DNA of 64,000 bases from Megascapheus bottae (Eukaryota; Chordata; Mammalia; Rodentia; Geomyidae). The notes beneath the pieces are model-generated. The model ran no database searches. It was not told the origin of the DNA and was given only the letters and a program-made list of their open reading frames with translations. This document shows positions 49,180 to 61,092 of the stretch, in pieces; the stretch's first letter is position 1; each line of letters begins with the position of its first letter. A program made the translations under genes and the position numbers. Location of the stretch: the NCBI GenBank assembly GCA_024803745.1, contig JANJXV010000161.1:1562001-1626000 (forward strand), given 5' to 3'.

Positions 49180-49595
49180 TCTTTTTTTTCATTTTTTTAT
49201 TGTAATTAGTAAAAGGGTTAGATGATATTTGCCAGATAGAAGGTGCATTAATTCACATACATTGATACCCTTTCACATGTCTTGGTACCCATTTCCCTCC
49301 AACCCCACACCCCCCACCCGTCTTGGTTTTCCCCCCTTCCCTATCAAATTTCAAATATCCAAATACAAATAAATTCAATATATCAGATAACAAAGTGAGA
49401 TACTATACCAATATGGGATAACCAAGGGACAACAAGCGAGATGAGAGACAACATAGTACATTAAGGACAACAATCATTCATTATATGGCTTTTGTGTCAA
49501 TATCCTGGAGGTCCTTTCAATTAGCTTCACATTATATGGCCTTATATATGGCCTTTTGCTCTATTGCCAATCTCTGCTAGTAGAGCCCAAGGTTT

Positions 49596-52500
49596 CTAAT
49601 GATTATGACGAATGAGGGAAACCACTGAGCCTAAGTTCCTTTGAGTCTGGCTTACTTCACTTAATATGATTTGTTCTAAGTCTTTCCATTTCCTAACAAA
49701 TGGGGCGATGTCATTCTTTCTGACAGCAGCATAGAATTCCATTGTGTACAAATACCACAACTTGTTGATCCACTCATCAACTGAGGGACATCTGGGTTGG
49801 TTCCATATCTTTGCTATGGTGAATAGTGCTGCAATGAACATTGTTGTGCTAGTGGGTTTAGTATTCCCTTGTTTCTGGATTGTTGGGTAAATGCCAAGTA
49901 CTGGAATTGCTGGGTCATAGGGGAGTTGTATGTTTAGCGTTTTGAGGCACTGCCGCACTGCTTTCCATAGTGGTTGAACGAGTTTGCACTCCCACCAACA
50001 GTGTAGTAGTGATCCCTCCTGACCACATCCCCTGCAGCATCTGTTGTCATTCGTTTTCCTGATCCTGGCCATTCTAACTGGAGTTAGGTGGAATCTTAGA
50101 CTTGTTTTGATTTGCATTTCTTTTATGACCAGAGATGTTGAGCATTTCTTCATGTGTCTATAGGCCATTTTTGTTTCTTCTTCAGAGAAGACTCTCTTTA
50201 AGTCTTTGGCGCATTTTGTAATGGGATGGGTGTTACTTTGGAGGTTAGTTTTGGAGTGATTCAATTTTTTGAGTTGTTGATATATTTTAGATATGAGGCC
50301 TTGTTCCGTTGTTTGGGTGGTGAAGATCTTCTCCCACTCTGTAGGCTTCCTGATTAGTTTACTAGCTATATCCGTTGCCATACAAAAGCTCTGCAGTTTA
50401 ATGCAGTCCCACTTATCCAGCCTTTCTCTGATTTGTTGTGATTCTTGGTCCTTATTAAGAAAGTTTCGACCTGTACCAAGGAGGCCTAGTGTATCTCCTA
50501 TTCCTTCCTGTAAACTTTTCAGTGTGTCAGCTTTTACCTCCACGTCTTTGATCCATTTGGAGTTAATTCTAGTGCAAGGGGACAAAGAAGGATCCAACTT
50601 TAGTTTTCTGCAGGTGTTTAACCAGTTCTGCCAGCACAACTTGTTGAAGAGGCTATCTTTCTTCCATTCTATTTTTTTTGGCGCCCTGGTCAAAGATTAG
50701 GTGGCCATAGGTCTGTGGTTTAATATCTGGGTCCGCAGTTCTACTCCATTGGACTTCAGGCCTGTTCTTGTGCCAGTACCAAGCTGTTTTGAGAATTACA
50801 GCTCTGTAATAGAGCCTTAAGTTTGGAATTGAAATACCTCCAGCGCTGTTCTTTCTGCTAAGAAGTGTTTTTGCTATACGGGGTCTTTTATTATTCCATA
50901 TGAAATTTTGAATTGCCTCTTCTATGTCTTTAAAGAATGACATTGGGATGTTGATGGGTATTACATTGAATTTGTAGATAGCCCTTGGCAAGATTGTCAT
51001 TTTCACAATGTTGATTCTTCCAATCCAGGAGCATGGGAGGTTTTTCCATTTCCTTAGTTCTGCTTTAATTTCCCTTTTTATCATTTTAAAGTTTTCATCT
51101 AAACGGTCCTTTACATTCTTAGTTAAGCTAATTGCTAGGTACTTTATTTTCTTTGAGGCTATTGTGAAAGTATTTTCTTTCCTGATTATTGCCTCGTTCC
51201 TCTCAGTGTTGGCGTAAAGTAAGGCAGCTGAGGGTTGATTTTATGGCCTGCTACCCTTCCAAAGCTTTGAATCAGCTCAAGGAGCTTGGGAGTAGAGTCT
51301 ATAGGATTCTTTAAATACAGAATCATGTCATCTGCAAAGAGGGATAGTGTTATTTCCTCTTTCCCTACTTGGATGCCCTTTATGCTTGCTTCTTGCCATA
51401 TTGCACTGTCTAGGAAATCTAGTACTATGTTAAAAAGGAGTGCAGAGAGTGGGCATCCTTGTCCCGTTCATGATTTTAGAGGGAATGGCTTTAGATTTTC
51501 ACCATTAAGTATAATACTAGCAGTGGGTTTCTCATACACAGCCTTTATTACATTGAGAAATGTTCCATGGATTCCTAGTTTCTCCACATCTTTTAACATA
51601 AAGGGGTTTTGGATCTTGTCAAATGCCTTTTCTGCATCTATTGAGACAATCATGTGATTTTATCCCTGCTCCTGTTGATGTGTTGAATTATATTAATTGA
51701 TTTGTGTATGTTGAACCAGCTTTGCCTCCCTGTGATGAATCCAGTTTGATCATAGTGTATATTTTTTTTTGATGAGTTGTTGTAGACGGTTGGCCAATAT
51801 ATTGTTGAGAAGTTTTGCATCGATGTTCATCAAAGAAATGGGTCTATAGTTCTCTTTCTTTGATGAATCTCTGTCTGGTTTGGGGATGAGGGATATACTG
51901 GCTTCACAGAATGAGTTTGGTAAAGAACCTTCATTTTCAATTTCGTTGAAGAGCTTGAGGAGTATTGGTGTGAGCTCTGCTTTGAAGACCTTATACAATT
52001 CAGCTGTGAATCCATCTGGCCCTGGACTCTTTTTAAGTGGAAGTTGTCTAATTTCCATTTCTATTTCAGAGCTTGAAATAGGCCTCTTGAGTTGGGTTAG
52101 CTCTTCTTGGTTCAGTGTGTGTATGTTAATATTGTCTAGGAATTCATCCATTTCTTCTAGATTCTCAAATTTGTTGGCGTAAAGGTTTGAGAAGTATTCC
52201 CTCATGATATTCTGGATCTTGGTAATTTCTGTCGTGATATTACCATTTTCATCTGAGATTTTGTTTATTTCGATATGCTCTCTTCTTTTTTTGGTAAGAT
52301 TTGCTAAGGGCTTGTCAATTTTGTTAATTCTTTCAAAGAACCAACTCCTTGTTTTTTTGATTCTTTCTATAGATTTTTTTTATTCTAAATCATTTTATTC
52401 TGCTTTGATTTTAATAATTTGCTTTCTCCTAATGGGTTTAGGGTTGGTTTGTTGCTCTTTTTCCATGAGGTTAAGGTGAGATATTAACTAGTTGCTTTGC

Positions 52501-53434
52501 CATTTTTCCAACTTGCTGTTGTAGGCACTCAGCGCTATAAATTTTCCTCTGAGTACTGCGTTTGTTGTGTCCCTAAGAAGTTGATATTTGTGTGCTCCTT
52601 ATTGTTAAATTTCATAAACAGTTGGATATCTGTTCTGATCTCTTCGATTACCCATTGTTTTTGATTCAACAATGTGTTGTTCAGTCTCCATGAGTTACAG
52701 GGTTTTCTTTGGTGGAGATGTGTGTTCAGCTCTAATTTCATGCCTTTATGGTCTGAGAGTGTGCATGGAATAATTTCAGTGTTTCTGAATCTGTCCAGGT
52801 TTGCTTTATGGCCTAAGATGTGGTCTATTTTGGAAAATGTTCCATGTGCTGCTGAGAAAAACGTATATTGTGGTGTTACTGGGTGGAATATTCTGCAGAT
52901 GTCTGTTAGATCTAGTTGGTCTATATAGTTGTTCAGTTCTAAGGTTTCTCTGTTGAGTTTTTGCCTTGTTGATCTGTCCATAGGTGAGAGCGGTGTGTTA
53001 ACCTCACCAACAATCACTGTATTTCGATCTATGTATGGTTTCAGTGTAAGTAAAGTTTGCTTGATGAAGTTTGGAGCTCCGGGATTGGGTGTGTAAATAT
53101 TTAGGATCGTTATGTCTTGCTGGAGGAAAGATCCCTTTAGTTGTATGTAGTAACCTTCTTTGTCTTTTCTTACTAATTTTAGTTTGAAGTCTGTTGTATC
53201 TGATATGAGGATGGCAACTCCAGCCTGTTTATGGGGGCAGTTAGCTTGATAGAGTTTATTCCAACCTCTCACTTTCAAAAGATGATTGTTTTTGGGTAAG
53301 ATGTGTCCCTTGAAGACAGCAGAACGATGGCTGTTGCTTTTGATTCAACTAGACAGCCTATGCCGTTTAATTGGAGAGTTCAGTCCATTGATATTGAGAG
53401 TTAGGATTGAGAGATATTAATTAGTTCCTACCAT
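49596..53434 (-). pseudogene. L1-ORF2: L1 ORF2 (U3), broken
   Basis: Open pieces: 49,596-50,693 (C-terminal), 50,653-51,084, 51,468-51,653 (motif A), 51,750-52,205 (RT N-terminal side, [14 protein letters not shown]), 52,535-53,278 (endonuclease after the QETH frameshift). Visible lesions include an extra T at about 50,685, a 7-bp deletion at about 51,228 (atttgtg lost), and the shared frameshift before motif A. It lacks the two stops found in U1/U2. Confidence 0.9.
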
Positions 53435-53665
53435 TTTTAAAAGCTTTTAGTAGAGCCTGTGTCTTGACAGTTCTTGTGGTCCTTAGATGGTATGCTCTTT
53501 AGGTGCCATTTCTTTCCCTATATTGCATTTATTTTGGTTTTCTATTTATAGAGCATCTTTGAGAATTCTCTGTAGTGTTGGTTTGGTTTCGACATATTGT
53601 TGCAGCTTTTCCCTGGAATGGAATGTTTTTATTGTTCCCTCAGTTATGAATGAGAGCTTAGCTGG

Positions 53666-54670
53666 CTACAGTATTCTTGGTTGGTAGTTATTTGATTTAA
53701 GGGCATGACATATATGCTTCCAGTCACTTCGTGCTTGCATGGTCTCTGCTGAGAAATCTGGGGTTATTCTGATTGGTTTGCTTTTGTAGGTTACTGATCC
53801 CTTTTCCCTGGCTGCCTTTAGGATCTTTCCTTTCGTTTCTATTGATCCAGTTCGGATCACAATGTGGCGGTGGGATGTTCTTTTCTGGTCAGGTCTGTTT
53901 GGGGTTCTAAAAGTTTCTCGTATCTGGATGGGCCTGCCCTTCTGGGTATTTGGGAAATTCTCTGAGATGATTCCCTGATGTATATTTCCAATACCATTGA
54001 ATTCTTTCTCCACGCCCTCCTCAATACCAACTAGCCTTAAATTAGGCTTCCTAATTGTATCTTGGACCTCCTGAAGAGCTCTCTCATATTTCCTAGATTT
54101 GGATTGACTCATTTTCTGTTCTTTCTCTATAATACCTAAATTATCTTCAGCCACGGAAATTCTCTCCTCTGCATTGTCTAACCTGCTATCAAAGCTATCT
54201 ACTTTATTTTTCATCTCCCTTGCTTCTAATTGCTCACTTTTGATGCCTTGCATCTCTTGTTTTAGATCCTGTATGGATTTCTTTATCTCCACGATTTCCT
54301 TTTGAGTGGTTAGCTCAGTAGCTTTATTTTCTTTGGACATTTGCTGGAGTTTGGTCACGTTTTTATTTGTGGATTCTTTGAATTCATCCATCTTTCTTTG
54401 AAAAACCTTTATTATGGCCTCCTTTATGGCTTCTTCTTTTTCACTTATCACCTTGTTTTTGCTTTCCTCTTGTTCAGGTATGGCTTCCTCCATTATCTCT
54501 TTCTTTATATTTTCACATTTTTCATTAATGATGTTTATCAATTGCATTTGTGTAGCAATTGGAAGACTCTCCTCTAGGTTTGCCAGTGACTGTTCCATTG
54601 TCTGTTTATATTGGGTGGGGGATGTTGTTTCCTGATTTGACATTTTTCTTGAGTTTCTTGTTCTGCCCAT
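53666..54670 (-). CDS. L1-ORF1: L1 ORF1 protein (U3), intact 334 codons
   Basis: The RNA-binding, nucleic-acid chaperone protein of L1, which coats its own RNA in cytoplasmic RNP particles. It has a long N-terminal coiled coil (about residues 40-200, Glu/Lys-rich heptads such as INEKCENIKKEIMEEA), an RRM domain (about 208-285, starting NLRLVGIEEG), and a C-terminal domain ending SNNYQPRIL. It keeps the four bases missing in U0-U2, giving the bridge GIIEKEQKMSQSKSRKYE. The start is a Met followed by GRTRNSRKMSNQ. Substitutions relative to U4 (for example Phe in KEFNG) may be neutral. Expression would depend on the L1 5' UTR promoter; this is not shown by sequence. Confidence 0.9.
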   Translation of the reverse strand: MGRTRNSRKMSNQETTSPTQYKQTMEQSLANLEESLPIATQMQLINIINEKCENIKKEIMEEAIPEQEESKNKVISEKEEAIKEAIIKVFQRKMDEFKESTNKNVTKLQQMSKENKATELTTQKEIVEIKKSIQDLKQEMQGIKSEQLEAREMKNKVDSFDSRLDNAEERISVAEDNLGIIEKEQKMSQSKSRKYERALQEVQDTIRKPNLRLVGIEEGVEKEFNGIGNIHQGIISENFPNTQKGRPIQIRETFRTPNRPDQKRTSHRHIVIRTGSIETKGKILKAAREKGSVTYKSKPIRITPDFSAETMQARSDWKHICHALKSNNYQPRIL

Positions 54671-55231
54671 TTGAAAATGGGAGCAAGATTACTACTAAAT
54701 ACGATTATAGTTTTTCAGATATAACCAACCTAGACCTCTGTAGCTGGCAGACACTAGATGTTCACAAGTTTTGATTGGTATTATCACTCTTTCTTTTTGT
54801 GCACTTACAGACCAGTCTAATACAACCACTGATAAGCGATTTATACCCAAAACAATAAGCCTCTCAATCCAATCTCTATTGTCTTTAAGTCCCTCTGAGC
54901 CTAGAGAATAATTAACCACCTACATATACAATATTGCTCAACAGCCATCAAGTGTAGATCCGTGCAGTATAAGGGTTGAAAGACGAGCAGAGGTCCAGAG
55001 ATAGAAAAAAAGAATGAGAGAGGTCAGGGGAGGTGCAAGAGGATTAACGTAGGAGTGTAAGAATATTGTAGTAATGAAGAAAAGGTAAAGCATAAGGATA
55101 ACTGACCTAAGTAGTTAAGTAGGTAGCATATTTGAGTACAAAGTTTGGAAAGTATTAGAATGAAACTTATGTGTTGCTGCACGACTAGCTCTTAGCCCAA
55201 CGAGTGGCCTCACAGTGGACCATGGGATGGA

Positions 55232-56601
55232 TCTGTTTTTCTTGTCTACGTTGAGGGAAAGGGGTATTTCACAAGATGCAGAAGCGAAGATTTCAGAAGC
55301 AAATGCTGTGAGTGAATTAGCTCGTAAAAAGCATTTTTATTTTCTTTTATCTTTCTGCCAGTCTTGGGGCTTGAATTCAGGGCCTGAGCACTGTCCTCGG
55401 GTTTTCTCAAGTCTAGCCCTCTGCCACTTGAGCCACAGTGCCACATCTAGATTTTCTATCTATGTGGTACTGAGCAATCAAACCCAGATCTTCATGGATG
55501 CTAGGCAAGCACTCTACCACTATGCCAAACTCTCAACCCTGACATAGTAATTATAAAGTCATCATCATCATCATCATATCCAAATATCCTTTCTCCTACA
55601 AAGAATGAACACATAACTGTGTCTAATGCTTTTTTTTAATTTCACTAATTCTTCTGTGTTTTTCCCTCTTGCATTTTTTACACATGACAGCAAAGCTAAT
55701 CATCAGGAAAAAATTGATAACGATACAGAACCCTAATAATATTTTAGTAGATTGACGTCAAAGATATGTGCAAGATGCCCTGTGTGTTTGACCTAGTGGT
55801 AGAGTACTTGGCTAACAAGCAATAAGCCTCAAGTTTGATTCCTCATTACCACATACATAGAAAACGCTGCAAGTGGTGCTGTGGATCGGTGGGACAGCTA
55901 AAGCCTAAAGAAAGCCCAAGAACAATGTTCACACTCTGAGGTCAAGTCCCAAGACTACCAAAAACAAAAAAAAATTCGACAAGGGGCAAAATGCAGGCAG
56001 AGAAGGCACTGTGAAGCAAATGTTTTGTAAAGGATGAGGGCAATATTGACCCTTAAGTCTGCATCTTACCTAAGAAAGGCTCCTTGAGCCAGAGACCAGA
56101 CTGGTAGTTGGGCCTAGTGGAAGACATTGGGATTGGACAAATAAGGTGTGCTGTATACTACATCCATATGTATATTGTGAGATTGGAGGAGAGATTCAGC
56201 CTTCAGTATGTCTTTGGTGAGGTCTTCTGTGAGCAAGGATCTTTGGTCATTGGGCCCTGAAAGGTGACCCTGCCTCCCTCACAATGGAACAGAATATGGA
56301 ACCCTGGTAACCAAGCCACTGTAACTAACAACCAGCTCAAGCCAGCTCACTTGGCCTGTGGCTCAGGAGGAAGAAAGATGTTGCTGTGCTGTTGCCAAAG
56401 GTCAGGAAACTCGAGTCTCAGGCATGGAAGTTGTGGATGTCTTACACGAAGATGTACATGCTAGATCATTGCCAAGCCACAAATCCAGTATAACAGAACT
56501 CTCTCTAAGAAGAAGGCCAGGAAAATCCAGGGCAACCAGATGAGGTAAATTTCTAAGAAGAAATGTATTTGACCTCATCATCCTCCCCACACACTACAAC
56601 T
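55232..56601. repeat. Array spacer of U3/U4
   Basis: ID dimers at 55,357-55,540 (minus) and 55,788-55,970 (plus). The CAT repeat at 55,560-55,577 has only 6 units. Confidence 0.9.
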
Positions 56602-57018
56602 TTCTTTTTTTTCATTTTTTTCTTGTAATTAGTAAAAGGGTTAGATGATATTTGCCAGATAGAAGGTGCATTAATTCACATACATTGATACCCTTTCACA
56701 TGTCTTGGTACCCATTTCCCTCCAACCCCACACCCCCCACCCGTCTTGTTTTACCACCCTTCCCTATCAAATTTGAAATATCCAAATACAAATATATTCA
56801 ATATATCAGATAACAAAGTGAGATACTATACCAATATGGGATAACCAAGGGACAGCAAACGAGATGAGAGACAACATAGTACATTAAGGACAACAATCAT
56901 TCATTATATGGCTTTTGTGTCAATATCCTGGAGGTCCTTTCAATTAGCTTCACATTATATGGCCATATATATGGCCTTTTGCTCTATTGCCAAGCTCTGC
57001 TAGTAGAGCCCAAGGTTT

Positions 57019-60000
57019 CTACTGATTATGACGAATGAGGGAAACCATTGAGACTAAGTTCCTTTGAGTCTGGCTTACTTCACTTAATATGATTTGTTCT
57101 AAGTCTTTCCATTTCCTAACAAATGGGGCGATGTCATTATTTCTGGCAGCAGCATAGAATTCCATTGTGTACAAATACCACAACTTGTTGATCCACTCAT
57201 CAACTGAGGGACATCTGGGTTGGTTCCATATCTTTGCTATGGTGAATAGTGCTGCAATGAACATTGTTGTGCTAGTGGGTTTAGTATGCCCTTGTTTCTG
57301 GATTGTTGGGTAAATGCCAAGTAGTGGAATTGCTGGGTCATAGGGGAGTTGTATGTTTAGCCTTTGAAGCACTGCCGCACTGCTTTCCATAGTGGTTGAA
57401 CGAGTTTGCACTCCCACCAACAGTGTAGTTGTGATCCCTTCTGGCCACATCCCCTGCAGCATCTGTTGTCATTCGTTTTCCTGATCCTGGCCATTCTAAC
57501 TGGAGTTAGGTGGAATCTTAGACTTGTTTTGATTTGCATTTCTTTTATGACCAGAGATGTTGAGTATTTCTTCATGTGTCTATAGGCCATTTTTGTTTCT
57601 TCTTCAGAGAAGACTCTCTTTAAGTCTTTGGCCCATTTTTAATGGGATGGGTGTTACTTTGGAAGTTAGTTTTGGAGTGATTCAATTTTTTGAGTTATTG
57701 ATATATTTTAGATATGAGGCCTTGGTCCGTTGTTTGGTTGGTGAAGATCTTCTCCCACTCTGTAGGCTTCCTAATTAGTTTACTAGCTATATACGTTGCC
57801 ATACAAAAGCTCTGCAGTTTAATGCAGTCCCACTTATCCAGCCTTTCTCTGATTTGTTGTGATTCTTGGTCCTTATTAAGAAAGTTTCGACCTGTGCCAA
57901 GGAGGCCTAGTGTATCTCCTATTCCTTCCTGTAAACTTTTCAGTGTGTCAGCTTTTACCTCCACGTCTTTAATCCATTTGGAGTTAATTCTAGTGCAAGG
58001 GGACAAAGAAGGATCCAACTTTAGTTTTCTGCAGGTGTTTAACCAGTTCTGCCAGCACAACTTGTTGAAGAGTCTATCCTTCTGCCATTCTATTTTTTTG
58101 GCTCCCTGGTCAAAGATTAGGTGGCCATAGGTCTGTGGTTTAATATCTGGGTCCGCAGTTCTACTCCATTGGACTTCAGGCCTGTTCTTGTGCCAGTACC
58201 AAGCTGTTTTGAGAATTATAGCTCTGTAATAGAGTCTTAAGTTTGGAATTGAAATTCCTTCAGCGCTGTTCTTTCTGCTAAGAAGTGTTTTTGCTATACG
58301 GGGTCTTTTATTATTCCATATGAAATTTTGAATTGCCTCTTCTATGTCTTTAAAGAATGACATTGGGATGTTGATGGGTATTACATTGAATTTGTAGATA
58401 GCCCTTGGCAAGATTGTCATTTTCACAATGTTGATTCTTCCAATCCAGGAGCATGGGAGGTTTTTCCATTTCCTTAGTTCTGCTTTAATTTCCTTTTTTA
58501 GGGTTTTAAAGTTTTCATCTAAACGGTCCTTTACATTCTTAGTTAAGCTAATTGCTAGGCACTTTATTTTCTTTGAGGCTATTGTGAAAGTATTTTCTTT
58601 CCTGATTATTGCCTCGTTCCTCTCAGTGTTGGCGTAAAGTAAGGCAGCTGATTTGTGAGGGTTGATTTTATGGCCTGCTACCCTTCCAAAGCTTTGAATC
58701 AGCTCAAGGAGCTTGGGAGTAGAGTCTATAGGATTCTTTAAATACAGAATCATGTCATCTGCAAAGAGGGATAGTGTTATTAACTCTTTCCCTACTTGGA
58801 TCCACTTTATGCTTGCTTCTTGCCTTATTGCACTGTCTAGGAATTCTAGTACTATGTTAAAAAGGAGTGGAGAGAGTGGGCATCCTTGTCCCGTTCCTGA
58901 TTTTAGAGGGAATGGCTTTAGATTTTCACCATTAAGTATATTACTAGCAGTGGGTTTCTCATACACAGCCTTTATTACATTGAGAAATGTTCCATGGATT
59001 CCTAGTTTCTCCACATCTTTTAACATAAAGGGGTTTTGGATCTTGTCAAATGCCTTTTCCGCATCTATTGAGACAATCATGTGATTTTATCCCTGCTCCT
59101 GTTGATGTGTTGAATTATATTAATTGATTTGTGTATGTTGAACCAGCTTTGCCTCCCTGTGATGAATCCAGTTTGATCATAGTGTATAATTTTTTCGATG
59201 AGTTGTTGTAGACGGTTGGCCAGTATTTTGTTGAGAAGTTTTGCATCGATGTTCATCAAAGAAATGGGTCTATAGATCTCTTTCTTTGATGAATCTCTGT
59301 CTGGTTTGGGGATGAGGGATATGCTGGCTTCACAGAATGAGTTTGGTAAAGGACCTTCATTTTCAATTTCGTTGAAGAGCTTGAGGAGTATTGGTGTGAG
59401 CTCTGCTTTGAAGACCTTATAGAATTCAGCTGTAAATACATCTGGCCCTGGGCTCTTTTTAAGTAGAAGTTGTCTAATTTCCATTTCTATTTCAGAGCTT
59501 GAAATAGGTCTGTTGAGTTGGGTTAGCCCTTCTTGGTTCAGTGTGGATATGTTAATATTGTCTAGGAATTCATCCATTTCTTCTAGATTCTCAAATTTGT
59601 TGGCGTAAAGGTTTGAGAAGTATTCCCTCATGTTATTCTGGATCTTGGTAATTTCTGTCGTGATATTACCATTTTCATCTGCGATTTTGTTTATTTCGAT
59701 ATGCTCTCTTCTTTTTTTGGTAAGATTTGCTAAGTGCTTGTCAATTTTGTTAATTCTTTCAAAGAACCAACTCCTTGTTTTGTTGATTCTTTCTGTAGAT
59801 TTTTTTTATTCCAAATCATTTAATTCTGCTTTGATTTTAATAATTTGCTTTCTCCTAATGGGTTTAGGGTTGGTTTGTTGCTCTTTTTCCATGAGGTTAA
59901 GGTGAAACATTAACTAGTTGGTTTGCCATTTTTCCAACTTGCTGTTGTAGGCACTCAGCGCTATAAATTTTCCTCTGAGTACTGCCTTTGTTGTGTCCCT

Positions 60001-60861
60001 AAGGAGTTGATATTTGTGTGCTCCTTATTGTTAAATTTCATAAACAGTTGGATATCTGTTCTGATCTCTTCGATTACCCATTGATTTTGATTCAACAATG
60101 TATTGTTCAGTCTCCATGAGTTACAAGGTTTTCTTTGGTGGAGATTTGTGTTCAGCTCCAATTTGATGCCTTTATGGTCTGAGAGTGTGCATGGAATAAT
60201 TTCAGTGTTTCTGAATCTGTCCAGGTTTGCTTTATGGCCTAAGATGTGGTCTATTTTGGAAAATGTTCCATGTGCTGCTGAGAAAAACGTATATTGTGGT
60301 GTTAGTGGGTGGAATATTCTGCAGATGTCTGTTAGATCTAGTTGGTCTATATATTTGTTCAGTTCTAAGGTTTCTCTTTTGAGTTTTTGCCTTGATGATC
60401 TGTCCATATGTGAGAGTGGTGTGTTAAACTCAGCAACAACCACTGTATTTCGATCTATGTATGGTTTCAGTGTAAGTAAAGTTTGCTTGATGAAGTTTGG
60501 AGCTCCGGGATTGGGTGTGTAAATATTTAGGATCGTTATGTCTTCCGGGAGGATAGATCCCTTTAGTAGTATGTAGTAACCTTCTTTGTCTTTTCTTACT
60601 AATTTTAGTTTGAAGTCTATTGTATCTGATAGGAGGATGGCAACTCCAGCCTGTTTATGGGGGCAGTTAGCTTGATAGAGTTTATTCCACCCTCTCCCTT
60701 TCAAAAGATGATTGTTTTTGGGTAAGATGTGTCTCTTGAAAACAGCAGAACGATGGCTCTTGCTTTTTGATCCAACTAGACAACCTATGCCGTTTAATTG
60801 GAGAGTTCAGTCCATTGATATTGAGAGTTAGGATTGAGAGATATTTATTAGTTCCTACCAG
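57019..60861 (-). pseudogene. L1-ORF2: L1 ORF2 (U4), broken and without its start codon
   Basis: The position equivalent to the ORF2 Met (31,086 in U0) reads CTG here (plus strand cag at 60,859-60,861). Open pieces: 59,961-60,704 (endonuclease), 59,077-59,631 (RT N-terminal side), 57,695-59,080 (motif A through FADD, 461 codons), 57,357-57,590 and 57,019-57,462 (C-terminal, in different frames). The shared frameshifts near QETH, at the endonuclease-RT linker (about 59,960) and before motif A are all present. Confidence 0.9.
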
Positions 60862-61092
60862 TTTTAAAAGCTTTTAGTAGAGCCTGTGTCTTGACAGTTC
60901 TTGTGGTCCTTAGATGGTATGCTGTTTAGGTGCCTTTTCTTTCCCTATATTGCATTTATTTTGGTTTTCTATGTATAGAGCATCTTTGAGAATTCTCTGT
61001 AGTGTTGGTTTTGTTTCGACATATTGTTGCAGCTTTTCCCTGGAATGGAATGTTTTTATTTTTCCCTCAGTTATGAATGAGAGCTTAGCTGG

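Larger units (their letters stand above)
49180..55231 (-). mobile_element. Full-length L1 of unit U3 (about 6.05 kb)
   Basis: 3' poly-A at 49,182-49,190, ORF2 region 49,596-53,434, ORF1 53,666-54,670, 5' UTR about 54,671-55,231. Confidence 0.95.

Noticed and set aside
35395..58130. Recurrent plus-strand frames of about 123-140 codons opposite ORF2 (for example 35,395, 42,840, 50,293, 57,714)
   Set aside because: They recur only because the L1 copies are near-identical. They are antisense shadows of ORF2, with no domain of their own.
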